Positions 29,201-36,862 of a stretch of 64,000 nt of DNA are shown here, piece after piece. Below the pieces are notes generated by a model. It was not told the DNA's origin, did not search any database, and worked only from the letters and a program-made list of their open reading frames with translations. The stretch spans positions 62,001 through 126,000 of the forward strand of contig NZ_JAAVJI010000001.1 of assembly GCF_012033695.1 (NCBI RefSeq). The letters run 5' to 3'. Numbering within the stretch: the stretch's first letter is position 1; each line of letters begins with the position of its first letter. The translations under genes were made by a program, and so were the position numbers. Origin of the DNA: Pseudomonas quercus (GTDB taxonomy: Bacteria; Pseudomonadota; Gammaproteobacteria; Pseudomonadales; Pseudomonadaceae).

Positions 29201-31762
29201 GCACAGGATTTCCAGCACCTGCTGGCCCAACTGAGCCAGCCTGCGTGTGGCGCCCTGGGTACGCTGAGCCTTGCCGCTCACCGGCCTGCTGCGCCTGTGG
29301 CACTGGCCCGCCCCTTTGAAGCGCTGCCGCAGCGGCTGGCCACGGCCGCCCAGGCTTGGCCTACCCGCGTCGCCGTGGGCAGCGGCGAGCGACACCTGAC
29401 CTACCTGCAACTGCAGGGCGCCAGCCACGCGTTGGCCAGGCACCTACTGGCCCTAGGGGTACAGGCCGAGGCGCGGGTCGGCGTGTGCATGGCCCGTGGG
29501 GTAGGCCTGCCCGTGGCGTTGTTGGGCGTGCTGGCCAGCGGCGCCTGCTATGTGCCGCTGGACCCGCACTACCCGGCGGCCCGTTTGCAACTGATGATGG
29601 AAGATGCCGGTGTGCAGGTGGTTATCTGCGACGCCGCCAGCCGCCAGCACCTGCTGGACGAAAACGCGCTGCCGGCCCAGGTCGCTTTAGTCAGCCTTGA
29701 AGACCTGAACCCAGGTGCAGCCACAACACCCTTGCCGGTGCTGCACGCGGAGCAGCTGGCGTATGTGATCTACACCTCCGGCTCCACCGGTACGCCCAAG
29801 GGCGTTGCCATCAGCCACGGGGCCCTGGACCGTTTCTTGCGCGCCATGGTGCAGGCGCCGGGGATCACCACGGACGATGTGCTGCTGTGCGTCACTTCGC
29901 CGTCCTTCGATATTTTCGCATTGGAGGCCTACGCCCCGTTGCTGGTAGGCGCCCGTGTGGAGGTCGCGGCGCGCGCCGACGTGCTGGACGGCGAGCGCCT
30001 GGCCCAGCGGCTGGCGGCTTGTGGGGCTACGCTGATGCAGGCCACGCCCAGCGGCTGGAAGCTGTTGCTGGCCAGCGACTGGCAAGCCCCTGAAGGCTTC
30101 CGCGCCCTGTGCGGGGGCGAAGCCTTGCCGCAGGACCTGGCGGCCACCTTGCAGGCCCGTGGCGCGCAGGTCTGGAACCTGTACGGGCCTACTGAAACCA
30201 CGGTGTGGTCCAGCGTGGCTCAGGTGGCCCAGGGCGCTGATATTCATTTGGGCACCGCTGTGGCGCACAACAGCCTGCAGGTGCTGGACGCCCATGGCCA
30301 GGCCGTCCCTGCCGGTGGTGTGGGTGAGCTGTACATCGGCGGTGACAACCTGGCCCGTGGCTACCTGGGGCGTGCGGCGCTGACCGCCGAACATTTCCTG
30401 CCAGACCCCTTCGGTGCGCCCGGTGCGCGCCGCTACCGGACGGGGGATCGCTGCCAGGTGGGCCTCGATGGCCGCCTGCAGTACCAGGGCCGCCTGGACC
30501 AGCAAGTGAAACTGCGTGGCCAGCGCATCGAACCGGGCGAAATCGAAGCTGTGCTGCGTGCGCAGCCAGGTGTCACCGATGCGGCCGTGCTGGTGGTAGA
30601 CACTGGCGCCGGTGTCGCGCGCCTGGCCGCCTTTGTCATCCCCGTGACGGCGGTGCCTACAGACCTTGAACAGGCCCTGGCCGCGCAACTTCCCGCGCAC
30701 ATGGTCCCCAGCCTGTGGCACCTGCTCCCCACGCTTCCCCAGATCCCCAATGGCAAGCTGGACCGCCGGGCGTTGGCGCAGCAAGGGGCCGAGGCACAGC
30801 CTACCAGCCTGGCGCGCCGCGCACCGGTTACGGCGTTGCAAGGGCGCATCGTTGAGCAGTGGCAGGCCCTGTTGGGGCTGCCCGCCATTGGCATCGACGA
30901 GGACTTCTTCCAACTGGGCGGCGACTCCCTGTTGGCCATGCGCGCCATGGCCCAGTTGCGCAACAGCGGCATCCGCGGGGGTTCGCTGGAAACCTTGTTC
31001 GTACAGCGCACCCCCAGCGCCCTGGCCACGGCGATCGAACAGGCCATCGTCGGCTTGCCCGACAACCTGGTGGTGCTGGAGGAGGGCGACGCCGGCGCGC
31101 CGACTCTGTTCTGCCTGCACCCCGGGTTTGGCCTAGTCAACCGCTATGCCCCGTTGGCCAAAACGCTGGGCCGGCAGTGGCGAGTGATCGGGGTGCAGTC
31201 ACCCCGTTATGCCGACCCTCATTGGGCACCCGCCGATTTCGCCGCCTGGATCGCGGACTACGCGCGTCGCCTTCGCCAGGCCCGGCCCCACGGGCCTTAT
31301 CGGCTGCTGGGTTGGTCCCTGGGCGGGCTATTGGCCACGCACCTGGCTCAAGCCCTGGCAGCAGAAGGTGAATCCGTGGCGTGGGTGGGCGTGCTGGACA
31401 GCGACCCGCAACCCCTGGCCGTGGATCCCGCCGAACAAGCGCTGGACCCTGCCACGCTGGCGGCCTATCTCGCACCGCACCACGGCAGCGGCGGTGACAC
31501 CGTACAGGCCTTGCAGGCCGTGATACAGCAACATCGGCGCCTGCTGCCGGGGCGCACCCCCCTGTGCCTGGCCCATGACCTTCACGTATGGCGGGTGGCC
31601 GACGGCGAGCGGCACACCGCCGCTGCCTGGGCCGCGACCACCCACGGCACCGCCCATGCGGTGGATGTACTGGCCACCACCCACGAAGACATTGTCGATC
31701 ACCCGCAGGTACTGCAGGCCGTTGCCCAGGCCTTGCACTCCGATTTGAAGAGGACTTTTTAA
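23294..31762 (+). CDS. Siderophore NRPS: C-A(Asp)-PCP-E-C-A(Gly)-PCP-TE
   Basis: Terminal NRPS of 2822 residues. C1 with HHVQLDG near 160; A1 with YTSGSTGRPKG near 640; PCP1 GGDSI about 1025; E with HHLGIDG near 1214 and ELEGHGRED near 1360; C2 opening ADIYPATSLQQGLIYH near 1560 with HHALTDG near 1696; A2 with YTSGSTGTPKG near 2160; PCP2 GGDSL about 2542; thioesterase with GWSLGG near 2674. Codes: A1 DLTKVGHVGK (Asp), A2 DILQLGLVWK (Gly). The thioesterase releases the finished chain, so Gly is predicted to be the last residue. C1 follows an epimerase in NRPS2 and should accept a D-residue, but its first core motif (SVQHLVGVQPGLLSQAL) is unusually degenerate. Start ATG 23294 is chosen; ATGs at 23300 and 23306 are also in frame. 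Confidence 0.94.
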   Translation: MTMSMTSDAMPTGSPFRRKSNIESVQHLVGVQPGLLSQALQAGGDDPYFSQYVFELDGTLDVAAFEAAWRDVILRHEILRADFRWQGLSQPAMVVYRDTGLGCTHLDWSALGAAQQQAQLDAAWAQCRAQGFDLENAADLQLQLIALGEGRYWFVWRLHHVQLDGWSLPIVLRDVMALYTQAVGEASGNEPLGAHPAPRLKAYRQWLDAQDRGAAEQRWCDALAPFSVPTPLPVSAGNATAGGRRYAEWRWRLAGDDSQALAAFAREQRVTLGSLVQAAWGLLLARHADRDEAVFGVTGSGRPAEVDGMQAMVGVFINTVPMPVHIPAAQPLGEWLRAVQAQAFALRAVEHVPLAQIQAVSNGGRAVFDSIVVVENYPVEAGGAQAAGLRVRLLGLGDKPALGRRDTDGRNPYPLSLIVAAGATFDYVLAYDTRRVDHATVERLGEQLGALLRAFVTHGNTPVGELGLGLAEAPAVAKAPAVPGLLARIARHAATQPQAAALSDGEQVLGWATLWQRAGQLAAQLRHLGVAPEQRVALALPRGPAFVTAIVAVWRAGGAYVPLDVDAPGERLAWQTQDSACVCVLAAQGAPAWLPEGMACLDLQAPVGAPWLTTLPGDTFPADTFPGDAGPLPGQLAYVIYTSGSTGRPKGVAVPHQALDAYLAALIARLPEGIERAACLSTPAADLGHTTLFGALWAGWTLHVPPQAVSQDADLCAQYMARERIDLLKIVPSHLGGLLQAAEPAQVLPARCLVLGGEAASPALLAQLDTLAPHCQVLNHYGPSETTVGALTWHRVQGSASQWPLGQPLSHAQVQLQDAHGNPAGAGARGELCIGGQGVARGYQGQPALTAERFTPDPLGQGTRVYRTGDRAYRDADGQFVFLGRRDDQVKIRGYRVEPEEVAHCLRAQPGVTEAVVIARCDEAERMQLHGFVTGQGLDTAHLRSALQALLPPAWVPDTLTVLASLPLTHNGKVDRQALAPAPTLAAPQAAPAAPGSATEAALLDIWQGTLGRADIGVNDNFFEIGGDSILSLRIIAKARQAGIGLTPRQLFEHPTIAGAAAVAKAVTAKTRPTAAAAPTVNQGQPLTPIQARFFEEHSQAPSHWNQSLLLASTGGLSWDAVQVAVSAVMASHDALRLRFSRGLQGRWEQQVAPQATASLARVDLRASEDWRADLAQAGEQVQASLDLAKGPLWRGALFDLPDGSSRLLLAVHHLGIDGVSWRILLEDLEQAYTQALTGAAPQVPAPGTTWAEWATALARHAQQPEVQAELPFWQQHLAATAAWDAPTRARGGLPLAAPLADVAHALSSTQTLTHTLDAKRTQALLVDVPGAYRTRVDEVLLAALTDALTHWSETAGVLVELEGHGREDVMAELDLSRTVGWFTTRFPTWLATGVSPVHTLANVKRTLRGLPHKGLHFGVLRYLGTPDTQAALARLPRPSVSFNYLGQFGQGQEGASVMRIASGEAAGQAVNGAEPCEHALAFNAWIVEGQLTVEWRHLPAVLAPALAQVLADDFDTRLRHLIDHCAQAPRGATAEDFPLAGLDAAGLQALNLPLGDVADIYPATSLQQGLIYHAQRRQGSGTYVNQLQLRLEGALDTARLAQAWQATVARHDILRTAFHHRADGELLQVVLREVPWAPQVHDWRGTSATQAPEALDRWCRDDLAQGVAIDQAPLMRVNLFQLADGTHELVWTSHHALTDGWSSSRVLDEVAAHYAAEGRANLPAPGRYRDYVAWLARQNTGEAYWQARFAEADAPAMLAGVLGSAAQPRPGIGHLEQAVPAALDNAARAAAQQARVTLNTLIQGAWALLLARYGGRDSVRFGVTTSGRSMGEAQVPGIENMPGLFINSLPLNLHVPAAVAPGAWLRQVQQANAELRDHEHNALAQVQRWVGLRGEALFDSLLVFENYDTGDAAKHAANGDGQPLRIRTAKAVNRTHYPLTLSVTPGAPLALEWAWDSQLLDRDLVQRLAQDFQHLLAQLSQPACGALGTLSLAAHRPAAPVALARPFEALPQRLATAAQAWPTRVAVGSGERHLTYLQLQGASHALARHLLALGVQAEARVGVCMARGVGLPVALLGVLASGACYVPLDPHYPAARLQLMMEDAGVQVVICDAASRQHLLDENALPAQVALVSLEDLNPGAATTPLPVLHAEQLAYVIYTSGSTGTPKGVAISHGALDRFLRAMVQAPGITTDDVLLCVTSPSFDIFALEAYAPLLVGARVEVAARADVLDGERLAQRLAACGATLMQATPSGWKLLLASDWQAPEGFRALCGGEALPQDLAATLQARGAQVWNLYGPTETTVWSSVAQVAQGADIHLGTAVAHNSLQVLDAHGQAVPAGGVGELYIGGDNLARGYLGRAALTAEHFLPDPFGAPGARRYRTGDRCQVGLDGRLQYQGRLDQQVKLRGQRIEPGEIEAVLRAQPGVTDAAVLVVDTGAGVARLAAFVIPVTAVPTDLEQALAAQLPAHMVPSLWHLLPTLPQIPNGKLDRRALAQQGAEAQPTSLARRAPVTALQGRIVEQWQALLGLPAIGIDEDFFQLGGDSLLAMRAMAQLRNSGIRGGSLETLFVQRTPSALATAIEQAIVGLPDNLVVLEEGDAGAPTLFCLHPGFGLVNRYAPLAKTLGRQWRVIGVQSPRYADPHWAPADFAAWIADYARRLRQARPHGPYRLLGWSLGGLLATHLAQALAAEGESVAWVGVLDSDPQPLAVDPAEQALDPATLAAYLAPHHGSGGDTVQALQAVIQQHRRLLPGRTPLCLAHDLHVWRVADGERHTAAAWAATTHGTAHAVDVLATTHEDIVDHPQVLQAVAQALHSDLKRTF

Positions 31763-31764
31763 AC

Positions 31765-33117
31765 ATGAAACTCGATCATCTCGCTTCAGCCCAGCCGCTG
31801 GACCTGTTGGGCATCGGCTTTGGCCCCTCCAACCTGGCACTGGCGATCGCCTTGCAGGAAAGCAGCACGCCGCAGCGGCGCCTGAACACCGCCTTTGTGG
31901 AAAAACGCGAAGGTTTCGCCTGGCACAGTGGCATGCTGCTGGCCGACAGCCGCATGCAGATTTCCTTCCTCAAAGACCTGGTCACGCTGCGTGACCCGTG
32001 CAGCCCGTTCTCTTTCCTCAAGTACCTGCACGTGCAAGGGCGCCTGGAAGACTTCGCCAACCTGCGCAGCTTCCTGCCCACCCGCATCGAATACGAAGGC
32101 TACTTGCGCTGGGCATCGTCGTTCTTCGACCCGCAGACCCATTACGGCGAAGCCGTTCAACAGGTGCGCCCGCGTGCTGAAAATGGCGTGGTGCGCGCAC
32201 TGGAGGTGGTGTCCCAGCGTGAAGACGGCAGCGAGGTTCGCCGCGTGACCCGCAACCTGGTGCTGGCCGTAGGCGGGCGCCCGCTATTGCCTGAGCCGTT
32301 GGCGGCACTAGGCGCCGAGGGCGCAGCGCGCGTGGTGCATTCTTCGGCCTACCTGCCCAGGATCGAAGGTGCCTTGGCGGCGGGGCGTGAACGGGCCCGC
32401 CGCGAAGGCCGGCGCCTGCGCGTGGCCGTGCTGGGCGGTGGCCAGAGCGCGGCGGAAATTTTTCAGGACCTGGTACAGCGGGCCGACGATGCACTGGACG
32501 TAAGCCTGGTGATTCGCGGGTCCGCCCTCAAACCCGCTGACGACAGCCCCTTCGTGAACGAGATTTTCCACGCCGACTTCACCGATGCGATCTACCAGCG
32601 CAATGCCGAGTCCCGCCAGGCGTTCATCGACGAATACCGAGGCACCAACTATGCGGTAGTAGACGTTGACCTGCTGGAGCGGCTGTACACCCTGTTTTAC
32701 ATGCAAAAAGTGAGCGCCCAGCCTCGCCACACGCTGCTGACCCAGCGCCACCTGGTGGCTGCGCGTGCCAGTGACCAAGGCGTTGAGCTGACCCTGGAAG
32801 ACACCGAACGGCAATTAACTGAAACACGGCATTTCGACGTGGTGGTGGCCGCTACCGGTTATCGCCGCGACGACCATCGCCGCCTGTTGGGCGAACTGGC
32901 ACCGCACCTGGGTGAGTTCGAGGTGGGCCGGGATTACCGGGTAAAAACCAGCGAAGGGTTCCAGCCCGGTATCTGGCTGCAAGGCAGCTGTGAGGCCACC
33001 CATGGGCTGAGCGATACGCTGCTGTCGATTCTGGCCACCCGTTCCATGGAAATCGCTCACTCCGTACAGGCCGCCTGCGCCCGGCAGTCTGCTCGCCCCG
33101 ACACGGCGGTGGCCTGA
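31765..33117 (+). CDS. L-ornithine N5-monooxygenase (PvdA/SidA family)
   Basis: Flavin- and NADPH-dependent enzyme that hydroxylates the side-chain amine of free ornithine, the first step to a hydroxamate ligand; 450 residues. FAD-binding motif GIGFGPSNLALAIA near residue 14, substrate/FAD segment MQISFLKDLVTLRDP, NADPH motif VLGGGQSAAEIF near 227, and the C-terminal ATGY. ATG 31765 starts two bases after the NRPS stop and two bases precede the next gene, so it sits in the biosynthetic operon. Lys N6-hydroxylase (IucD) is related, but neighbourhood and similarity favour ornithine. Confidence 0.93.
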   Translation: MKLDHLASAQPLDLLGIGFGPSNLALAIALQESSTPQRRLNTAFVEKREGFAWHSGMLLADSRMQISFLKDLVTLRDPCSPFSFLKYLHVQGRLEDFANLRSFLPTRIEYEGYLRWASSFFDPQTHYGEAVQQVRPRAENGVVRALEVVSQREDGSEVRRVTRNLVLAVGGRPLLPEPLAALGAEGAARVVHSSAYLPRIEGALAAGRERARREGRRLRVAVLGGGQSAAEIFQDLVQRADDALDVSLVIRGSALKPADDSPFVNEIFHADFTDAIYQRNAESRQAFIDEYRGTNYAVVDVDLLERLYTLFYMQKVSAQPRHTLLTQRHLVAARASDQGVELTLEDTERQLTETRHFDVVVAATGYRRDDHRRLLGELAPHLGEFEVGRDYRVKTSEGFQPGIWLQGSCEATHGLSDTLLSILATRSMEIAHSVQAACARQSARPDTAVA

Positions 33118-33119
33118 CC

Positions 33120-34193
33120 ATGCAGACACACGCGATTCACACCGCCGCTCACGTGGATGACGCCCTGTACCGGTCACCGTTCAGCTACGTGCTAGGCGAC
33201 GGCCGCCGTTGCTCGCTGACCTTGAGCCAGGCTCAGTTGACCCTTGAAGTGGGCGGCCAGCCTGCGCTGCGGCTGGACGTGCACTTGGATGGGCAGCGGG
33301 TGCGGCTGCGCGCTACGCATCCGCTGGCCTCACCTGTCCCGGCACAGGCGCTGCTGCCCGTGCTGGCCGAGTTCTTCTGCCGCCCCATGCAGTTGGACGC
33401 CCTGTCACTGGAGCTGGCCGTGACCCCGGCGTGGGCCGTGCAGGCTGTCCGGGAAGGGGTGTTCGACCAGGTGGAACCCCTGGCCGACGGCTGCCGCCTG
33501 CAGGTGCGCCGTGCCAGCTTCTGGCAGCACCCCGCCCTATGGCTGCGCCAGGGCGCCAGCGGCTTTGCCCAGCGCTTCACCCTGACCGCCAACCACCGCC
33601 ACCCGGTACGCCCGCCGAAACCGGAAGGGGTGGTGTACGAACGGCACCTGCCGCACCTGGACCTGACCTTTTCGCTGCGCACCCTGGACATTGAGCAAGA
33701 CCTGATCACCTTCAACCGGTGGATGAACCTGCCCAATGTGGCGAGCGTGTGGGACCAGGCGGACGATACCCAGACCCACGCCCAGTTCCTGGCCGCCCAG
33801 CAGGCCGACCCCCACACCCAGACCTTGTTCGGCTGTTTCAATGGCGAGCCCTTTGCCTACTTCGAACTCTACTGGGTCAAGGAGGACCGGCTAGCGCCGT
33901 TCTGCCAGGCCGGAGACTACGACCGCGGCATCCACATCCTGGTGGGCAACCGCCGGCACCAAGGGCCGGCCAAGCTGGAAGCCTGGCTGCGTTCCCTGTT
34001 CCATTACGCCTTCCTGGACGACCCGCGTACCCAGACGGTGTATGGCGAGCCGCGTGTCGATAACCAGCGGTGGATCGCCTACATGCAGGAGCAGGGAGGG
34101 GTGAAGCTGCGTGAATTCGACTTCCCCCACAAGCGCGCCGCCCTCATAAGCCTGGCGCGGGAAACCTTTTTCCAGGAGTACGGCCCCCGATAG
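33120..34193 (+). CDS. N-hydroxyornithine acyltransferase (IucB/PvdY-type GNAT)
   Basis: GNAT-fold acyltransferase of the IucB/AlcB/RhbD siderophore family, 357 residues. The conserved catalytic half is at the C-terminus: NRWMNLPNVASVWDQ, PFAYFELYWVKEDRL, DYDRGIHILVG, GEPRVDNQRWIAYMQ. It should transfer an acyl group, probably acetyl, from acyl-CoA to N5-hydroxyornithine made by the preceding enzyme, giving a hydroxamate. No formyltransferase (PvdF type) gene is present, so an acetyl- rather than formyl-hydroxamate is favoured (inference). The N-terminal 150 residues are the variable part of this family. Confidence 0.87.
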   Translation: MQTHAIHTAAHVDDALYRSPFSYVLGDGRRCSLTLSQAQLTLEVGGQPALRLDVHLDGQRVRLRATHPLASPVPAQALLPVLAEFFCRPMQLDALSLELAVTPAWAVQAVREGVFDQVEPLADGCRLQVRRASFWQHPALWLRQGASGFAQRFTLTANHRHPVRPPKPEGVVYERHLPHLDLTFSLRTLDIEQDLITFNRWMNLPNVASVWDQADDTQTHAQFLAAQQADPHTQTLFGCFNGEPFAYFELYWVKEDRLAPFCQAGDYDRGIHILVGNRRHQGPAKLEAWLRSLFHYAFLDDPRTQTVYGEPRVDNQRWIAYMQEQGGVKLREFDFPHKRAALISLARETFFQEYGPR

Positions 34194-34201
34194 GCCCCGC
34201 C

Positions 34202-34954
34202 ATGACTATCAAACGCAACCTGTTCTGCTTGCCGTTCGCCGGTGGCAGTGCCGCCATCTTCCAGCCCTGGCAGCGGCTGGCGCCCGTAGATATTGCCGTA
34301 CACCCTATGGCGCTACCGGGGCGTGGTACTCAGTGGGGGCAATCACTGCTGTGCGAGTGGGGCCCTGTGCTGGACCTGTTGCTGGCGCAGGTGGAAGCCC
34401 AGGCCGACCTGCCTTCGGTCCTGTTCGGTCACAGTATGGGCGCCTTGCTGGCCTTCGAGCTGGCCCATGCCCTGCGTGAGCGTGGGCTGCCTGCTCCAGA
34501 GCTGCTGGTGCTGTCGGCCAGCCGCCCGCCACGGCCCCCACATCGCTTGGCAAACACCCCTTGGCTGACCTGTTCCACCGACTGTCTGATGGCTGAACTG
34601 GACGCGATCAGTGGCCCCAGTGAGGCCCTGGCCAACCCTGAACTGCGTGAACTGATGCTGCCCATTCTGCGCAACGACTTCCAGCTGTGTGCGAATTACC
34701 GCTACCCACCTCGCTCGCCGCTGCAGGTGCCGATTCTGGTGCTGGCCGGTGGGGGCGATGCCGGCTGCCCGCTGGCGCCTGCCCAGGCGGCTTGGGCGCA
34801 GGAAACCACCGAACCCGTCACGGGCCTGGAAATCGACGGCGGGCATCTGTTTATCACCGAGCGACCTGCCGACGTCCTGGCCCATGTGCTGGCCGCACTG
34901 CCCACATGCACCCGGCCGGCCCCCCCTTCCTTATTGAACGCTTACAGGAGCTGA
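34202..34954 (+). CDS. Type II (editing) thioesterase
   Basis: Stand-alone alpha/beta-hydrolase of about 250 residues of the GrsT/PvdG class that removes wrong or stalled acyl groups from NRPS carrier domains. LFCLPFAGGSAAIF near the N-terminus, nucleophile motif GHSMGA near residue 78, catalytic Asp probably in LAGGGDAGCP, and catalytic His in GGHLFIT. It sits 8 bases after the acyltransferase and 2 bases before the hydroxylase gene, inside the biosynthetic operon. It is distinct from the release thioesterase fused to NRPS3. Confidence 0.92.
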   Translation: MTIKRNLFCLPFAGGSAAIFQPWQRLAPVDIAVHPMALPGRGTQWGQSLLCEWGPVLDLLLAQVEAQADLPSVLFGHSMGALLAFELAHALRERGLPAPELLVLSASRPPRPPHRLANTPWLTCSTDCLMAELDAISGPSEALANPELRELMLPILRNDFQLCANYRYPPRSPLQVPILVLAGGGDAGCPLAPAQAAWAQETTEPVTGLEIDGGHLFITERPADVLAHVLAALPTCTRPAPPSLLNAYRS

Positions 34955-34956
34955 TC

Positions 34957-35970
34957 ATGTCGGTTGCCCTTTCGTCCGCACCCCAGGCGTTGCCAGTGGC
35001 CGCCACTGCCTTGCCCGAGCAGCAGCTGAGCCACGGCGGCACACGCCTCACCGTGCTCACCGCGCCAAGCCCGGAGGTAGACCTGCTCGACCCCGGCCTG
35101 CACACGCAAATCAACGCGGCCCTGGCCCGCGACGGCGGTGTGTTGCTGCGCGGCTTCAGCGCCATGAGCATCCAGCGCTTCCATGATTTCGCCAAAGGGT
35201 TCGGCGCGCCGCTGCTGTCCTACGAATTCGGCTCTACCCCCCGGAGCGAGGTGGAGAAGGGCGTGTACTCTTCGACCGAGTACCCCAAGCACCAGTGGAT
35301 TCCGCAGCACAATGAACAGGCCTATACCACCCAGTGGCCCATGAAAATCTGGTTTTACTGCGACGTGGCACCTACCGACCGTGGCCAGACCCCTGTCGCC
35401 GATTCCCGCGCCATTTTCCGTTACCTGGACCCGGCCCTGCGCGAACGCTTCGAAGCCCGTGAGCTGATGTATGTGCGCAATTTCGGTAGCGGCCTGGACC
35501 TGCCCTGGGAGCAGGTGTTCAACACCGAAGACCCTGCCCAGGTAGAAGCCTACTGCCGCGAGCACGGCATTGAGTGGGAATGGTTGGAAGACGACTGCCT
35601 GCGCATTCGCCAGCGCTGCCAAGCGGTCACCCGCCACCCTCAAACAGGTGAAAAGGTGTGGTTCAACCAGGCCCACCTGTTTCATATCTCAGCCCTGGAC
35701 GCGGCTACACGTGAGGCGCTGCTAGAGATCGTGGATGAGGAAGACCTTCCGCGTAACGTGTTCTATGGGGATGGCGAACCCATTGCCGATGCCGACCTGG
35801 ACCACGTCCGTGCGGTGTATGCCGCCCACCGGCTGGATTTCCCCTGGCAGCAGGGGGACGTGATGATGTTGGACAATATGCTCATGACCCACGGCCGTGC
35901 GCCCTTCAGCGGTGACCGCCGCGTGGTAGTGGCCATGGCGCAAGGGCACAGCTGGGATAAACAGGCCTAA
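34957..35970 (+). CDS. SyrP-like TauD-family Asp beta-hydroxylase
   Basis: Fe(II)/2-oxoglutarate oxygenase of the TauD/TfdA fold, 337 residues, most like SyrP-type enzymes that hydroxylate carrier-bound aspartate. Candidate iron ligands are H-x-E in IPQHNEQAY (near residue 110) and the distal His in MLMTHGRAPF; the Arg in FSGDRRVV is the usual 2-oxoglutarate anchor. ATG 34957 follows CAGGAG with good spacing; an upstream in-frame extension overlaps the thioesterase and has no support. With two Asp-activating modules in the locus, it probably makes beta-hydroxy-Asp at one or both, each a bidentate iron ligand (inference). Confidence 0.87.
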   Translation: MSVALSSAPQALPVAATALPEQQLSHGGTRLTVLTAPSPEVDLLDPGLHTQINAALARDGGVLLRGFSAMSIQRFHDFAKGFGAPLLSYEFGSTPRSEVEKGVYSSTEYPKHQWIPQHNEQAYTTQWPMKIWFYCDVAPTDRGQTPVADSRAIFRYLDPALRERFEARELMYVRNFGSGLDLPWEQVFNTEDPAQVEAYCREHGIEWEWLEDDCLRIRQRCQAVTRHPQTGEKVWFNQAHLFHISALDAATREALLEIVDEEDLPRNVFYGDGEPIADADLDHVRAVYAAHRLDFPWQQGDVMMLDNMLMTHGRAPFSGDRRVVVAMAQGHSWDKQA

Positions 35971-35991
35971 TTTGCGCGAAGGCTGGTTCGT
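35968..35991 (+). promoter_or_regulatory. Candidate PvdS-type (iron-starvation) promoter before mbtH-like gene
   Basis: TAATT at 35968-35972, then exactly 16 bases, then CGT at 35989-35991. The PvdS-class promoter is TAAAT-N16/17-CGT, so the -35 matches 4 of 5. It lies about 60 bases before the MbtH-like start and close to a PvdS-like sigma gene. A short motif such as this can occur by chance. Confidence 0.4.
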
Positions 35992-36049
35992 CACCTTTAT
36001 GAAAGGCCACTAATGGCCGCTAACGCTCACTGTTTCAGGACACGTACAC

Positions 36050-36256
36050 ATGGCATTCGATCGCGACGACGCATTGTTTCTAGTGGTAATCAACGAAGAG
36101 GAACAGTACTCCATCTGGCCCGAATTCAAGGCCGTGCCAGCAGGCTGGACCCCGGTAGGAGAGGCCGCACCCAAAGCCCAGTGCCTGGAATACATCGAAA
36201 CCCACTGGACCGACATGCGCCCGGCCAGCCTGCGGCGGGCCATGGGCGCTGCCTGA
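36050..36256 (+). CDS. MbtH-like protein
   Basis: 68-residue MbtH-family chaperone/activator of NRPS adenylation domains. The three conserved tryptophans are visible ([13 protein letters not shown] and THWTDMRP), along with the family pattern of an early acidic segment (NEEEQYS). A CAGGA is present about 10 bases upstream. It is the last gene of the plus-strand siderophore operon and ends 7 bases from the convergent sigma-factor gene. Confidence 0.95.
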   Translation: MAFDRDDALFLVVINEEEQYSIWPEFKAVPAGWTPVGEAAPKAQCLEYIETHWTDMRPASLRRAMGAA

Positions 36257-36263
36257 CCACTGC

Positions 36264-36797
36264 TCAGGCCGGTGTCGTGCAATCACCGGCCTGGCGGCAC
36301 AGCTGCACGGCATCGCGAATCATGAAATTGACCAGGGTAGGGGAGACGCCCAATTCGCTGGCAATCACCTTTTGAGGGATGCCATGCAGGCAGTACATCT
36401 CGAACGCGTACTGCGTACGTTCGGGCAGTTGGGTCAGTTGTTCGGCAATCACTTCCAGCGTGGCCTGGTTCAGGTGCAAGGCTTCAGGGGATGCGCCATG
36501 AAGGGCCACATTGAAGCCGTCTTCCTCGGGGCTGTAATAGCGTTTTTCCGACACCTGCTTGCGGTAGTGGTCGATCGCCAGGTTGCGGACCGTTTGATAG
36601 AGGTAGCTCAAATGCCCACGAATGGACGCTGCCGAAGGGGAACGTCGAAGGCGGAAGAAGGCGTCCTGGACCACATCCTCGGCCCGTGACCGGCACCCGG
36701 TGATACGAGCGGCAATTTTGATAAGGGTCGTACGGTTGTCCAGAAAAGCCTGGATCAGGGAAGACTCTTCGGTAGTGCAGAACAGGGGTTCATGCAT
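36264..36797 (-). CDS. PvdS-like ECF sigma factor (iron starvation)
   Basis: 177-residue ECF sigma-70 family protein. Region 2 includes DNRTTLIKIAARITGCRSRAEDVVQDAFFRL and the -10 recognition helix area LSYLYQTVRNLAIDHYRKQ; region 4 includes LPERTQYAFEMYCLHG and VIASELGVSPTLVNFMIRDA. These segments are strikingly close to P. aeruginosa PvdS. ATG 36797 is preceded by GGAG. No FecR-like anti-sigma gene is adjacent and the receptor lacks a signalling domain, so control is probably transcriptional through Fur (palindrome at 36863-36877). It should direct RNA polymerase to siderophore promoters of the TAAAT-N16-CGT type. Whether this is the strain's main PvdS or a paralogue is unknown. Confidence 0.92.
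   Translation of the reverse strand: MHEPLFCTTEESSLIQAFLDNRTTLIKIAARITGCRSRAEDVVQDAFFRLRRSPSAASIRGHLSYLYQTVRNLAIDHYRKQVSEKRYYSPEEDGFNVALHGASPEALHLNQATLEVIAEQLTQLPERTQYAFEMYCLHGIPQKVIASELGVSPTLVNFMIRDAVQLCRQAGDCTTPA
36265..36293. terminator. Hairpin between convergent mbtH-like and sigma genes
   Basis: Perfect 10-bp arms CAGGCCGGTG (36265-36274) and CACCGGCCTG (36284-36293), 9-base loop, lying over the 3' codons of the sigma gene. No T-tract follows on the plus strand, so termination is uncertain. Confidence 0.5.
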
Positions 36798-36862
36798 GGC
36801 CAGCTCCTTGCTCGAAAAGTGAGGCCTGCGCGTTTAGGTCGCAGGCGGAGCGCAAACGGTAG

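Noticed and set aside
34687..34956. N-terminal extension of the hydroxylase gene into the thioesterase gene
   Set aside because: The extension has no family similarity, and ATG 34957 has a proper RBS.
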